64,000 nucleotides of DNA from Isoetes taiwanensis (GCA_021234155.1 JAJEKV010000053.1:3097025-3161024), one strand, 5' to 3'; positions 21,404 to 33,750 are shown, numbered from the stretch's first letter. Notes: generated by a model from the letters alone, not told the origin. A program made the numbers and translations.

Positions 21404-22935
21404 ATTGATTGACATGCCCTATTGTTAGGTGGGTTTCTTTATATTTGTATTTGTTTTTTTTAGACTCGACACATCTTTTATTGCATGATATAATCTCTTG
21501 ATTTATCACATAGATGATTTATTACACCATCCTTGTAATTGACATTTTTTACATTCTTATTGCACCCTTGCCCAGAATTTTCATTCTTGGGTCCTTTGTT
21601 CTCGTAGCTCCACTTTGTCATATCGTCCGGGCCTCAACAATTCCACTCTAACTTTGGAGCTCTCGCCCTTCGTCTCCCCGCTATCCTTGCCCATAACCTT
21701 ATCTTCACCTTGGATCCTGTGGTTATTTCCTGTTGCATTTGTTTCTATGCTTCATTACATAACATTTATGCTTGAAATGTTCTTTATTCCGACCCACTTT
21801 CCATAACATGGTTCCTCTTTTTTTTTGCCCTATACATCTATATTATAAAATTATAGTGTAAGTATATATGTCATGCATCAAACATGGAGTGCTCAAATTG
21901 TGCCACGTGGCATGCCAAGTGTATTTTTTAATGCCAAAGGTGCTACTGTATATACATTTAGCATGTTTGATAGTGAAGAAAACAAGTTCACCATATACAT
22001 TTAGTATGTCTGTTAATATGAAGAAAGCAAGTTCACCGCAAATAAGTTGCATGCAACTTGCAATCTAAAAACTATAGTTCAATGTAACTATTTCAAGTTT
22101 GTAGAATTGGAAATTCTTATAAACTAAATAAATTACGTTTGTATTGCTTGAGAAACATTAAAAATGTAAGCTTTTAGACATCACAGGGCTTTTAGACATT
22201 CTTAAACTTGAAATATGCTCTTTCTTAGTAGAAATTTTGTTGCTTTTGCATACAAAATACCATGTTTCACAAAAGATTTAAGGTTTATAAAAAGGAAGCC
22301 CAAGTTCAATGGTTTTGGATAACTCTACATTGCACACACTTGCAAAAAGTTGAAAATTAGTTTTAAACTGACTAAAGATGATAGTTTTCAATATGAAACA
22401 TGTGCATGAATATGTCTTTTAACACAATTCCATATATCATATTAGTTACTGAAAACTTGCAAGCAAATATAATGAAAGCCTTAGAATGTTGTGTACATTT
22501 GTTATTAACAATATATGGCCTCATTCAACAGGATATTACAACATTTTGGTGCCCATTATATAACCATTATCACATTGAAAACACATCACATGTATTGATA
22601 TGTCTCGCATCACAAAATACAAAAACAACAAAGTGGTGAAGACCAACAAAATTCCACATAAATTATTTTTATGTAATGCACCATTGATAATTTCGAGGTT
22701 TTACGCAAAGAAGTAAGCATAATGGTTGAAGTACATCACATATTGATGTCTCGCATCACCAAATCTAGCGAAACAACAAAGTGGTAAAAAACAACAAAAG
22801 ACGACATCAGTTATTTTAACACGATGCATCATTCACAATTTCCCAGCTTTAGCCAGCCTGCTTATTAGCAAAAGATGAACTTGATAATGGCATTAAAATG
22901 ATCTGTTCTAAAAATTGTCGGTAATTAATTACAGG
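21404..22935. other. AT-rich sequence between LINE copies 2 and 3, no gene recognised
   Basis: About 1.5 kb. It contains a local near-duplication (CACATATTGATGTCTCGCAT around 22,570 and 22,740) and repeated AAGAAAACAAGTTCACC-like segments near 21,975 and 22,020. No coding support. Confidence 0.4.
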
Positions 22936-23640
22936 CGGTCGCGAGGTCCACACAGCTTGTAGATGGGAACAACTCACCCGGTGGTCAGGGGGAGGGGGAG
23001 GGGGGATCTTCACATGCGCCCTATTGAACAAAGGCGGTTAGCATTAGTACTATGGAAGACCACCCCACTTGATCAATTCTACCTGCATATCCTCCTCCGG
23101 GTGCGGCGCTTTCCCATTGGCAAGGCGTTGTAAGCCTTGGTCTATGTCTGCGCCTCTGTGATTTCTAGCGAGCCTTCTTGCGGGGTAATCTTTGCTTGTG
23201 CACCCTAAAGGCTTTTGTATAGGCGATGCAAATATTGCCTCTACTACTCGGGGAGTGATGTTCCCATGTGGGATGTACTTGCTTTAACGAGCCCCTTCAC
23301 TAGAAGCTCTTAGGGTGGCAGATCCGGGGAGGTAGAACATTTTCCTTTGATACATTCTGCGATGTCCTTGGCTTTCTTAGCTTTAAAAGATCTGATCTTG
23401 TCGATGTCGCATGTAGGTGTAGAGCGGGATCTGTGACACGGCGAGCGACATTTGTGTTCCTTGCGGTCGCATCAACCCAGCGATTACGTGGGTAGGTTGT
23501 GATCCCGAAAATCCGTCCAAGGTCGGCTTCTCCCAAAGCACCTTTTGCGGCCGATCCCCGTCGTCAATCCATTTGAGGGTAATACATTTGCTCTAGTGTA
23601 TGTGAAGATCTTGCCAAAATTCTTTTTAGGTCATCGATGA
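22936..23640 (-). mobile_element. LINE copy 3 (RT N-terminal and linker fragment)
   Basis: Minus strand. The linker RIFGITTYPRNRWVDATARN (about 23,510) matches the corresponding stretch of copies 1 and 6 (NRWFDA). DNA at 22,955-23,200 aligns to the RT N-terminal region of copy 1 ('gatgggaacaac', 'cccattggc..gcgttg'). Fragmentary and frameshifted. Confidence 0.75.
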
Positions 23641-23979
23641 GCATCATTAGAAAAATATGGGGTCTCAAAGATGTCCCCTAAAAATATTATGGTTTTATTT
23701 TTTCTATTTTCCCAATTATATTGGAAGCATTTAGCCTTCATAAATATAGAATCCAAGTGTATCTTGTAGCCCGTAGACCTATCCCATTATGCCATCATTT
23801 TGTAGAGAGGAGGAAATCTCGATTAGGGTTGCTCGAATCGATTCGTGAGATCTCAGGCGTGTCTAGAGATAAACTCACGAGATCCTATTCAAGCGAGGTG
23901 TGCGGTGGTTTTCCAAGACAGTCTGCGATTTTGAAGCTTCGAGATCCAAGGTTTAAGGAGGTTCGTATGTAGGCGTGTG

Positions 23980-24175
23980 AGTTCAAATTTGAATTTCCCT
24001 CATTGCATTTGCTTTCCGGAAAATTTTTGAATCATAGTTCAAATTTGAAATTCCCTCATTGCATTTGCTTTCGGAAAAATTTGAATTACGGTTCAATATT
24101 GAATTTTCCTCCTCTAAAATTCTTTCGGAAATTTTGAATTGTAGTTCAAATTTGAATTTCCGCATCTGAAACATT
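23980..24175. repeat. Tandem repeat, about 62-bp unit, three copies
   Basis: Units start GTTCAAATTTGAATTTCC and contain CATTGCATTTGCTTTCGGAA. The third copy is diverged. The minus-strand open frame is a by-product of the repeat. Confidence 0.8.
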
Positions 24176-24539
24176 TGAATTCAGTATAAAATCAACAATG
24201 GAGTTTACGGGATGGTTTTACGCTAAATTTGCCGGTCATTGCCATGGTTCAATTTAGAATTACCTTGCCTTCATCAGAATTTGCAAAATCTCTTGTCGAC
24301 AAAGAAAGAACATAATGCTTTGAGATTGAGGTGGAGCCAAGCATCTTTGATATCTGGGACTGATGAGAAATTTACCCACGAAATCCATTCACGGGTAGAT
24401 GTCCAAATTTCAATTGTGTAACAAACCTTGTGAGGTTTGTTTGTGAGGGGAAAGTCGGGCTGCTAGCTCTTGTGAGCTTGGCACAATACAATTTATGCAA
24501 TTAGTTTATCACAATAACAATTTGTCACATTGCTTGCAT

Positions 24540-26260
24540 TTGAGAGATCACGAGGTTGTGCAAATTGAGAGATCGGTTAAACAACAAAGAGGGGAAAAGG
24601 ATAAGCGGTCAACCCCGGCTAACAAAATTCTCAATTGGAGGAAGATATTGTGATGTTTTCGGCAATGTGTCAAGCAATTAGAGTTTACAAGACTTTCAGC
24701 GGAGGATGATGCTAGAAAGAATATGAAACGATTAATCGTGTCTTCTGAAGAGATTGGAGAGATCAAGAATTTGTTCTTGGTGCTTTCGAGAGAGAATAAA
24801 GAATTCAAGCCAATTGAAACACTTAATATTAAAGTGTGGGGCTGCTCGAAGGAGAATTTATGCTATGAAGCAAGTGCTACAGTCAAGTAAGGCAAAAGAA
24901 GGTGTGAGGGAAGAATGTTTGGAAACATTGTAAAATATTGCCACAAAAGAATAGATCATTTCAATGTTAGAAATTCACCCGAGAATTCTGATTTGAAGAA
25001 ATTTGTTATGGACATGCTTCTTCATGAGGGTGAGTTCAAAAATGGATGCAAATAAAATTCAAAATGTATGTGATTACTGGCTGGAATTGAATGGCTGACT
25101 TATAGGTTGCTCTTCAAGCAATTCTGGGATGCATTGAACATGGTTTGGGACAAATAAAGTTATGGTTCCAAGGCCACACCATCTGAATCTTGTCGGGGCA
25201 AGGAGAAACACCATGGTTGAAGAGATCCTTGGAGGAATACTCGATTAAGTGTGAAGCACCATTCACTATTCCGGGGCCAAGATCTAAAAAGGTATCCCCA
25301 ATGACAACAATAAGTCTCAATAGAGAGAAACAATTTGTGGTTTGACACAGAAGCGATGGGAAATTTATGGTAGTTTTCTATAATATACATGAAGATAGCA
25401 TTCACAACGACCCCGTTTGGAGGTTTGTTTGAAGCTTGATGAAATGGAACTCAATACAAAGTCAAGTATGAAAGGGTGTCTTTGACACTCATGAATCGGG
25501 CATTTCTTTGAGATTATGAGCGACAAAAATGTTAAAGAGGAAGGATAGAGACCCAGTGGTTTTCAATCCAATCCGAGGATCATCGTGGTGGTTGGACCTT
25601 TTTTCAAGTTCGGAAGGAGAATAATGAAGTCTTGAAATGGGTCTTTGAAGCGGACGGTATACCTATGCTTGTGGGCGGCTATAATAAAAGGTAAAAAGTG
25701 TTGAAGGTTTTTTTAGTTCTTTTTTGATTAATTTCCACGGCATGATTTGGCGAAAAGCCATGTATAATATTAGAAACAAAAATGGCCCCTCAAAAAGTAC
25801 TCTCAAATGTAATCGAGTTAAGCTCACGATAGACACTGAAGGATAAAGATCGATCCCAATTTTTGCCTATTCCTTGGATAGAGTTCACATTTGTACCTTT
25901 GCATGCTCTTGTTAGGATAGTAGAAAAGATGATTTGGCTTTCAGAGTGCTTTATGCGGAACATTAGGATGAGAAGCAATGGAAAGAAGCTATTGAGCGAG
26001 TGGAATAGTCTTATCAAGCTGTAGGATTGCATGGTGGATGTGTGGCTGGAAAAGGATACTAAGCGGTCCTCCAATGGGAAGAAGCTTCGGTTCGACCAAG
26101 GTGTCTATTGGAGGTGAGGGCAAAAGCACTTTTTATGCAATGAAAGTGCCAAGGTAGGTGTATGGGACTTTGGAAAAAAACTTGTAGATCTGAGAGATGG
26201 ACGAGAACCACTAATAGAAGAACGAGGAAAAAGGCATGCATGGAATTCCTTGTCAACTTA
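24540..26260 (+). pseudogene. Uncharacterised coding remnant (function unknown)
   Basis: Plus-strand reading gives protein-like blocks in changing frames: LSAEDDARKNMKRLIVSSEE (near 24,700), ENLCYEASATVK (near 24,860), GGWTFFQVRKENNEVLKWVF (near 25,590), GIPMLVGGYNKR (near 25,660) and RSNGKKLLSEWNSLIKL (near 25,975). The composition looks coding and the blocks are co-linear over 1.7 kb. No family is recognised. It could be a decayed host gene or a transposon-encoded protein. Confidence 0.4.
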
Positions 26261-27177
26261 AATTTGTAGTTCTTGAGCTTGATTACTTCTTTCTTTGAAT
26301 AGAAATTTGGAATTCGAGTCTTTGATTAATGCATTACAAAGGCATACATAGATGCATGGGGAAAAGCGAAGTTACACATTATGTGCATATAATTTTTGCA
26401 CATGGGCCTTGGTTTACTTGAGATAGGTATGGCGGCTTGGCCATATGTAACACACAAGGCATGGAAAAATCACATAAGCAAAAGCCAAGATGGTTTTCAA
26501 TAGGAGAGAGACTCAGCGGCCGGCGGTAATCTAACTTCTCCGTCAATCAATCCATTGGTCCAAATGGGACAATGGTTCTATAGAAAGGAGTGCTAGCAAG
26601 GCGTGAAGAATGTGGCAAGGCGTGCCTAGCCAATTTTGCATATGCAATGGCGGTACTATGAAAAGCGTCGACAACTTGAGTCAGAATCGAATGGCGGGAA
26701 TAAACTAAATGAGTGGAGAAGCAAGAGACAAAAAATTGGAACCGGGTATATTGTTATCGATTTCTTATGAATCTCAAACTTTATAGCAAGCATTTGTATC
26801 AGATCGTAATGTATGGCACACTTGAGCAAGTAATGTATGGCACACTTGAAGATGTTATATTTTTGTATCTTAATTTGTGCATATCGAGGGGAACCCGTTG
26901 TATATAGTTGTATTGTTGTATCGATTTTTGTGCAAATTCTTGTATCAAATTGTGCGAGATTTTTTGTATCAACCATCTTGTCTACCCGATTTTGTATCAA
27001 ATTCTTGGGATCAAAGGCATTGTTATGAGAATTTTTAGAGCAAATCGAGAATATCAAAATGAAGGGGCATATCCAGAATATATCAGATTTTTATTTGAAC
27101 TTAACAATCAATGGCAGATTAACACAAGCACATGGCAGAGTTCTGAAACCCATCTCAGCTGCTCCTTCCCAAGGTCG
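26261..27177. other. No gene recognised; 24-bp tandem duplication at 26,806-26,850
   Basis: AT-rich. The unit AATGTATGGCACACTTGA occurs twice within 26,806-26,850. A third-order repeat of TTTTAGAGCAAATC (27,030; also 27,375 and 27,610) links this edge to the next feature. Confidence 0.4.
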
Positions 27178-27642
27178 AGTTCTGAAACCCTAAATAGCTG
27201 TAGTGGTTGAAATATCCCACATGCTTAGGTCTTAAAAAAAATTAGTCGGTATATAAGGTAGTTGTTTTCAATTTTAAGTTGGATTGGGTCCGCGTGGGAA
27301 GAGCCCAACCCTTTCCACGTGGATCCATTCCCTCACCCACCACCCTTTTGAAGGCATTATTACTTGAGATTTTTAGAGCAAATCAATACAAGGTTTCTCA
27401 AGCGCCTCCTTCTTGAACCCCGAGGATTACAGAAACCCTAAAAGTCTGTAGTGGTCGAAATATCCCACATGCTTGTGTCTTAAAAGAAATAGGCATATAT
27501 AAGTTAAGTGTCTCAATTTTATGTTGGATTGGGTCCTCATGGTAAGAGCCCAACCCTTGCCATGGGGATCCATTCCTCACCCTGCCTTTTGAGGCTGTTA
27601 TGGCAGCATTTTAGAGCAAATCAATGCGGGTTTCTCAACCCT
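27178..27642. repeat. Direct repeats, two units of about 220 bp, LTR-like
   Basis: Copy 1 (27,178 to about 27,402) and copy 2 (27,428 to about 27,642) share GAAACCCTAAA, TGTAGTGGT.GAAATATCCC, a TATATAAG TATA-like box, GGATTGGGTCC, AGAGCCCAACCCTT and TTTTAGAGCAAATCAAT. The start TGTAGTGGT-GAAATATCCCACAT and the internal TATA box resemble a short LTR, but no terminal CA, PBS or internal domain can be shown. Confidence 0.65.
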
Positions 27643-27719
27643 AAACTCCCTTTTTGGATTTTCAATTTATCAATACTTGTATGAACATCAAACTTCAAAA
27701 ACAATTCTAAGTTTCCATA

Positions 27720-28260
27720 ATACTTGTTACCACAATAAACATAATTGTGACCATTGCTGCATAATGAACATGCTAGTTATGCTTTGCAAAATTGTGACCA
27801 TTGCTTTGCATATGAACATGCACATTGCTTTGCAAAATTGTGACCATATTAAACATAATTGTGACCATTGCTTTGCATAATGAACATGCTAGTTATGCTT
27901 TGCAAAATTGTGACCATTGCTTTGCATAATGAACATGCTAGTTATGCTTTGCAAAATAATGACCATGATAAACATAATTGTGACCATTGCTTTGCATAAT
28001 GAACATGCTAGTTATGCTTTGCAAAATTGTGACCATTGCTTTGCATATGAACATGCACATTGCTTTGCAAAATTTTGAACCATAAACTTCATAAGATTAA
28101 CAAATGTGACCATAAGGGTTCAAGGTTCACCATAAACTTCATAAAGTTCACTTTTAAAGTTTATGGTTCAATTTTGATAAAGTTTATAGTTCATAAAGTT
28201 TATGGTTCAATTTTGAACCATAAACTTCATAAAGATTAACAAATGTGACCAATAGTTCAC
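27720..28260. repeat. Satellite-like array with a palindrome-rich end
   Basis: From 27,740 to 28,075 units of about 49-85 bp repeat: ATTGTGACCATTGCTTTGCA, TAATGAACATGCTAGTTATG, CTTTGCAAA. From 28,080 the pattern changes to direct and inverted copies of GAACCATAAACTTCATAA, including a perfect AAGTTTATGGTTC / GAACCATAAACTT palindrome near 28,215. Confidence 0.85.
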
Positions 28261-29609
28261 CAACATGCACAATAGTTCACCAACAATAGTAAAAAAAAAT
28301 TTGGCCGAAGGCATTGATTGCATAGCCGCCCTTTTGAAAGACGACGATTGCATTTTCGTATGCATGCACTCCATTGCACTTTCGATTGGAATCCAACCTC
28401 TTCATCTTCCTTCCAATTCCCCGAACCATACCCACGAGTCGGACGAACATGGCGGAATCAAGATCACGCGCCAGGGTTCCCATGGGCGAATCTGAGTTCT
28501 AGCCAGGTAGGGCAAAGGGATCAAGTATGTCGCCATATTTTCTTGTGTGGGAGGTGGAGGCCTAGTTCGAAAAGGCTGTAGTTTTACGAAAAGGTTGGCG
28601 ATGGGCTAGGCCGTCTTCATTTTGAACCATGGCGCCCAATACGGAGATGGTGATTCAAGGCTGATAGCAATGACTTGCATATGGAGCTTCGGGATCACAT
28701 ATACGGGCGTGCCTAGGATACCCACAATTTTTTTTTCAATGTTGTGCTTTTATTTTCGACCATGTATATGAATCTCCATAACTCATCTCCACCAACTTAT
28801 GATGCTACCTCTTTTTGTGATGGAACATGCACACTTTAATATGCACCTTTTGTAAATTAGGTCAAGTGGCGGTTGCTTTTGGGGAGTATATAATATAAAA
28901 TGCTTTTCAACATCATGTATTTCTTGTCTATTTCCTTCTGATTTCTGAGTTTATTCTTCAATGTTTTAAATATATTCACCATTGTCTACTTATGTTCAAG
29001 TATTCTGAGTTTTTTCTGAAACTCTGAAAGTTTTTGGGAACATGTAATCTAATGTCTAATTGTATGCATGTTGTGTATACATTCTTTTTATCTGCTTTCT
29101 GAATATATCCTTCAATGCATTTTAAAGTGTAATCACGAATGTCATTGTCTTAAGTTATCCAATGATCATGTTTAAGTGTAAAGCTGAATACCATTGTCTC
29201 TTCATTTCTCGAGTTGTATTGCATGGGCTCAAGTTTCTAATTGTACACGAGTTTCCATTGCTCAAAAATGCTATCTGTTTTTTTTGGTGCCAGACTTTCT
29301 AACTGTCATTGAACTTTAGATGCTAAAAAACCCATCTGTTTTTGGTGCCTGGGTCCCTAATTGTTAATATGGTTCTATTGCTAAAAATTCCCATCCGTTA
29401 CTTATGACTTCTAAAGTTCGGCTTGTTCAACTAAATAACCATCTGTTTAAGATTAAAAGTCGAGAACAAACATGGTTATTGAGCAAAGCATGAATATAGA
29501 AAGCCTTTTTCAAACCCAAGTTACATATAAGGCGATAATATATCTAGCGGTAATCAATCTTCTAAGACATGTCTAAGATTTCATCATGTTGTGAACAATG
29601 AATAACAAG
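28261..29609. other. No gene recognised
   Basis: AT-rich. Repeated short CCCATCTGTT motifs near 29,270-29,400 suggest an old local duplication. No ORF has support. Confidence 0.35.
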
Positions 29610-30088
29610 CGCGAAGATGCGGCGGATTCCACATAAACCAAAACTCTTGCCAATTCGGTGTCATATCAAATCAGTCTTGCAAAACAACAAAGTCTTACAT
29701 GAACTAATCGGCAAAAGGTTGTAGCATATGTATTTTGGATTCAACAAGTATTAGTTCCGCGAGGAATGGTAAAGTCAGGCAAGAAACATATTGTTAAAAT
29801 AGCAACCAAATTTAGAAAAAATGCGAGGAATGAACACCGCAAAACCATTAACCACTGAGTTTTGCGGCGATTCACATAAAACCAAAAAACTTTGCCAATT
29901 AGGTGTCATATCAAATCAAAGTCTTGCAAAGCGACAAAGGCTTACATGAACTAATCGACAAATGTTATAGCGGATGTATTTTTGGATTCAACAAGTGATA
30001 GTTCCACCGGGAATGGTAAAGTCCGGCCAAAAGAAAAATATTGTTAAATAGCAACCAAATTTAGACATAGGCTGAGGATTGAACACGC
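29610..30088. repeat. Tandem duplication, two units of about 240 bp
   Basis: Copy 1 (about 29,610-29,845) and copy 2 (about 29,864-30,088) share GCGGCGATTCCACATAAA, GTGTCATATCAAATCA, CTTACATGAACTAATCG, GGATTCAACAAGT and AAATAGCAACCAAATTTAGA in order. Confidence 0.85.
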
Positions 30089-30149
30089 AACACCAAGCGC
30101 CTTTCTTATGTTTTTCTATCCATTAAAGCACCAAGTATTTGATGCACAA

Positions 30150-30960
30150 TGTAGATGGAGATTTACATTCCTTGCATTTCCACGAGAACACTCCCTTCTA
30201 TAACCAATCTTTCTATCATTCAAAAGGAAATAGAAGTCACCATTCATTTGCACTCCCGGCATTCATGTAAAGTCCATTCTTCCTCAGCGTGCGGCACCTT
30301 CTTATTTTGTCATCAAAACCAATGACTAAATCCATAAAGGGTGAGTTACATCCATGATCTTCTCTTTGATCTCCAAGCCCGGTGGCATTTCTCCCCATAC
30401 ATGCTTCCATCTCTCAATAAAAAAAAAATTGATGTATAGCATCTGGCTACACAACTTGTACTGTTTTAACACCATAGAAATCAGAAATGTATTCAATACA
30501 ATGAGAATCAAGTAAAAGCAGATATATGCAAATGTAAAACCTGATGCTAAAACTTGCCAATCCTCACCTAAATATAAATGTGTCATTTGCGGGGGGTGCA
30601 CCTTGTGATTTGCTGCCCGGTTTCATGATCCCTTTCCTTCCAGCGGCCAAAAATATACTCTCAGGACTATTAGAGGATACACCTCGGTTTGTATAAGTCG
30701 TGGTGCAATTCTAATTGAAGTTTGAGTTGAAATAAATAAGAAAACATGAATTGGAAGAAACACTTTAAATGAGCATCTCACTCCTCCTCTTTCCCTAAGA
30801 TTCTTAAATACTTCTACCCAAAATGATCTGGGTATCTTTGTCAACAATTTGCGATCCCAAACTTCGATTACCCATAAGTTTGGATCACGGTAGATCAACC
30901 ACTACCACTCTCCAATTCCTTTACGATATCATTTGTAATGATATGCATGAAACCATATAC
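30150..30960 (-). pseudogene. Uncharacterised coding remnant, possibly with an intron
   Basis: Minus-strand blocks: DPNLWVIEVWDRKLLTKIP (near 30,880); a block near 30,640 reading GRKGIMKPGSKSQGAPPAND; ERWKHVWGEMPPGLEIKEKI (near 30,400); and DLVIGFDDKIRRCRTLRKNG (near 30,330). An AT-rich stretch between 30,420 and 30,550 lacks coding character and could be an intron. No family is recognised; frames change, so it is broken as read. Confidence 0.4.
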
Positions 30961-31849
30961 CTCTTTCTTTCAAGCTCCCTCATGGTGAATCCTTGAACAA
31001 CAGGATGACCAATTCTACAATGGTACACTTCAAGTACACTAGTTATGCTCTTGGTTTGAAACAACATCGATAAAATCCAAGGAGCAAAGCGGGTGGGTTC
31101 AAGATAAGGAAAGATGCTTCATTGAAATAGACTCCTTTGCCATGTAGTGTGAGTCATATGCATGCTCCACAACCCGGATCCATTACAACCTTACCTCGGG
31201 TCAAAAACAAATTCTTTTACTCGTCCCTTCCAATGAAATTTTGAGCGGTCATTTGTTTAGCCCTTTTATTTCATGGTAGCCACACATAGCGAGGCCTCAT
31301 TGTCACCCGGGGAACCAATTAGAGATGGAGCTTTTCCCATTAAGCCTTCTTCATTCTTGTTATTGCATAAGAAAGGTCAACACTCTGATCTTGGCATCAC
31401 GAAGCGAGAAAAAAACCACAGAATCAAAACCATGATCACAAAGAAATCAAATGCCAAAACTAGATTAGAATGTTACCACTGGCACCTTGGTCGAGTTGAG
31501 TTTAGGCTAGACCAGTGAAGGCTGCCGGGAGAACCCTAAACCAGGTTTGGTGCTGATACGAAACTACTAATTGGGAACTATGTTTTTTTTTTCATGCATT
31601 GACTATTGGATGCTTTCGATGCAATACATTGGAGTTATTTGGACCTCCGTAAACAAGATTCCTAAATATCTAACATATCTTTAGGGGTTTCATGCATTAC
31701 TTTCTAAATATTTGGGGCATCCCCCTTGCCATGTAGACATGCCATTTGAACAAAGAAACAAGCCCCTTATTGGTGGATTGCAAAATCTGATCTAATGGAA
31801 TTTCAAGTATTTTTTTTAAAGGATATTCCTAAGACCCCATATTTTTTCT
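30961..31849. other. No gene recognised
   Basis: Only short unsupported open frames. Confidence 0.3.
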
Positions 31850-32775
31850 CTAATCTTTGGGCATAAGCCTATACATGTTTATAATCAATCGTGGTTGAGG
31901 CATCGCGAGGAGTTGCGCCCGGGGTTCGAATAACTGCCCGACCGGTGCAAGTCGCGGTGGTAGGTGGTCTGAAATCGACTGCTCATCCACATGACTGTTC
32001 CCACACGGAAGTGCTTGATGACATGCATATCTGCTCAAGCACCCGCACATAGTCAACACACTAGATCGCCCCTTGGATGTAAGTGCTATTGTGGGAGGGT
32101 GGCCTTGTAGCCGGTCCATTGTAAATTACCACTCAAAGATACCACATAGCAAAAAGCAAGCTGCTTACTATAGTGTGTGGCTTTGTCATGTCGATGCCTT
32201 TGGCCAAACTCCTTCTGGGGGCCTTTTTGCAGCATTCGTCGATCAAGACATCAAATCTCATGGGTTGTTCTACCCCATGTGTGCATTGAAGTCTCCAAAA
32301 AGGAATATGACCTTTGCCTAACTCCCTTGTCTTTGGCGTATGTCATCGTTATATAGATCGATATAGGGGTCCGACCTATCCACATCCAAGAGGGGTGTGA
32401 TAGAAGTTGCTCTGCATGTGAAGTAGCGAGGATCACGCCAAAGAAAGGTGCCCTCTTGTAGTGTTGGACACACACCCGGGGTATTAGTTGTGTATGTCGG
32501 AGTCTTGAGCAGGGGGAGATTAAGCATGCTAGGGTTGTCAGATAGTAGCGGGTAACCACCATGTCCTCGCTTCCCTCGTAGTCATTGAAGAGTAGCGGTA
32601 TCTGGCAAAGCGGGTAGCCTTTTGTCTGCATGCTCCCATGTTTACGTGAGGAAGATGAGATTCATATATCACGACAATTAGGAGTTGAAAAATATTTCTA
32701 TGAGGAAGATGAGATTCATATCTGCTGACAGCGAGTTGAGACTATCTCCCTTTTGCCATGGGAAGCCCAACAATT
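31850..32775 (-). mobile_element. LINE copy 4 (endonuclease-region fragment)
   Basis: Minus strand. Base-level match to the ORF2 start of LINE copy 6: 'aggaagatgagattcatatc' and 'tctcccttttgccatgggaa' (32,640-32,770) correspond to 54,945-55,015. Downstream, pieces at 32,631-32,251 align with 54,880-54,600, in the apurinic/apyrimidinic-endonuclease-type domain that nicks the target. A 45-bp local duplication (AGGAAGATGAGATTCATAT at 32,650 and 32,704) is present. RT is absent. Confidence 0.78.
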
Positions 32776-33350
32776 TCAAGAGACCATGCTCTAAGAGAGC
32801 TTTCCAATGGCACAAGTTTAGGTGAGAAAGCGAGAATCCAGAGAAATAGATATGAACAAAAATGTCATATCAACTAAAAAGTGGAGGTGCAAGCCCAGAA
32901 TCTGTAGTTTTGCTATGGAAATAGTATTCAAACATATCACGAGGCACATATCTTGAAAGATCTTTGAGAGGGTTTTCCAATGCAATAAATTTCAGGCGAG
33001 AAGGAGTTTGGTCCTCAGAATCACGATAAAAATGTGTAAAGGACACCATGGCTCTGAGGTTTTGGAGCCCTCTATTTGCAGCCCGAATCTCTGTTTTTGA
33101 TGTGAAAAGATTACTCAAACATATGCAAATCACATATTCTAGGGAAAGAACTCGAGATGGCTTTCCAGCGCAACAAATTTCAGCCCGAAGCGAGTTCTAG
33201 ATCTCTAGTTATAATCGAAAACGTGTGATTGGCTTTTAGAGCGCCTCAAAAGATCCTCAAAGGAAGGCCAATCTCGATGCAATGCAATGCCTAAGAAAAG
33301 TGGAAGAAAAAGAAAATAAATGGTGAATAAAGGAGGAGAAAAGATTAGTC
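32776..33350. repeat. Loosely repeated DNA, no gene recognised
   Basis: Three diverged units containing 'ggctttccaatgcaacaaatttcag' variants (around 32,800, 32,970 and 33,160) suggest an old tandem array with about a 175-bp period. Confidence 0.45.
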
Positions 33351-33399
33351 CTTCAAATGGGTTGGGGAGTTGTTATCCTTAGTTGCTCCCAAGTCTGTT

Positions 33400-33512
33400 A
33401 TTCTTTATTATTGCGGCTTAGTCTCCCAGTTACATTAGGGCTTAGATCTGTACCATCCCATGGCCCTTTGTGGTCTCTGGAAGTAAAATGCAATCTAATC
33501 TAATCTATTACT
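33400..33512 (+). mobile_element. Retroelement 3' end with (AATCT)n tail
   Basis: TCCCATGGCCCTTTGTGG, then TCTCTGGAAGTAAAATG and (AATCT)n at 33,491-33,508. The end resembles the LINE 3' end of copies 5 and 6 (CCCATAG.CCGATTGGTC, TCCGTGGACGATAAAA, microsatellite). It may be a SINE or a short LINE fragment on the plus strand. Confidence 0.5.
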
Positions 33513-33579
33513 AGATTAGAACACGGAACTTCCTTCTCTCGTTAGGAACAAGGAACAAACAAAGAACAAACAAAGAATC

Positions 33580-33750
33580 ACTCACAAACGCATGAATACC
33601 ACTTAAGATCAAACAAACACATGGATCCTCACAAACGAGGGATCACTCACAAACGCAGGAATAACACCCAAGAACAAGAACCTTGTTGAACAAATGCTGA
33701 CCTTGTTAAGAACAAGAAGAACCTTGTTGAACAAATGCTGACCTTGTTGG
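33580..33750. repeat. Short direct repeats downstream of the F-box gene
   Basis: A 35-bp unit, AACAAGAACCTTGTTGAACA plus AATGCTGACCTTGTT, occurs twice (33,674 and 33,711), and ATCACTCACAAACGCA occurs twice (33,578 and 33,642). Confidence 0.75.

Noticed and set aside
28265-28581. Overlapping plus-strand ORFs after the satellite
   Set aside because: Short, no recognised motif, and other frames are equally open.
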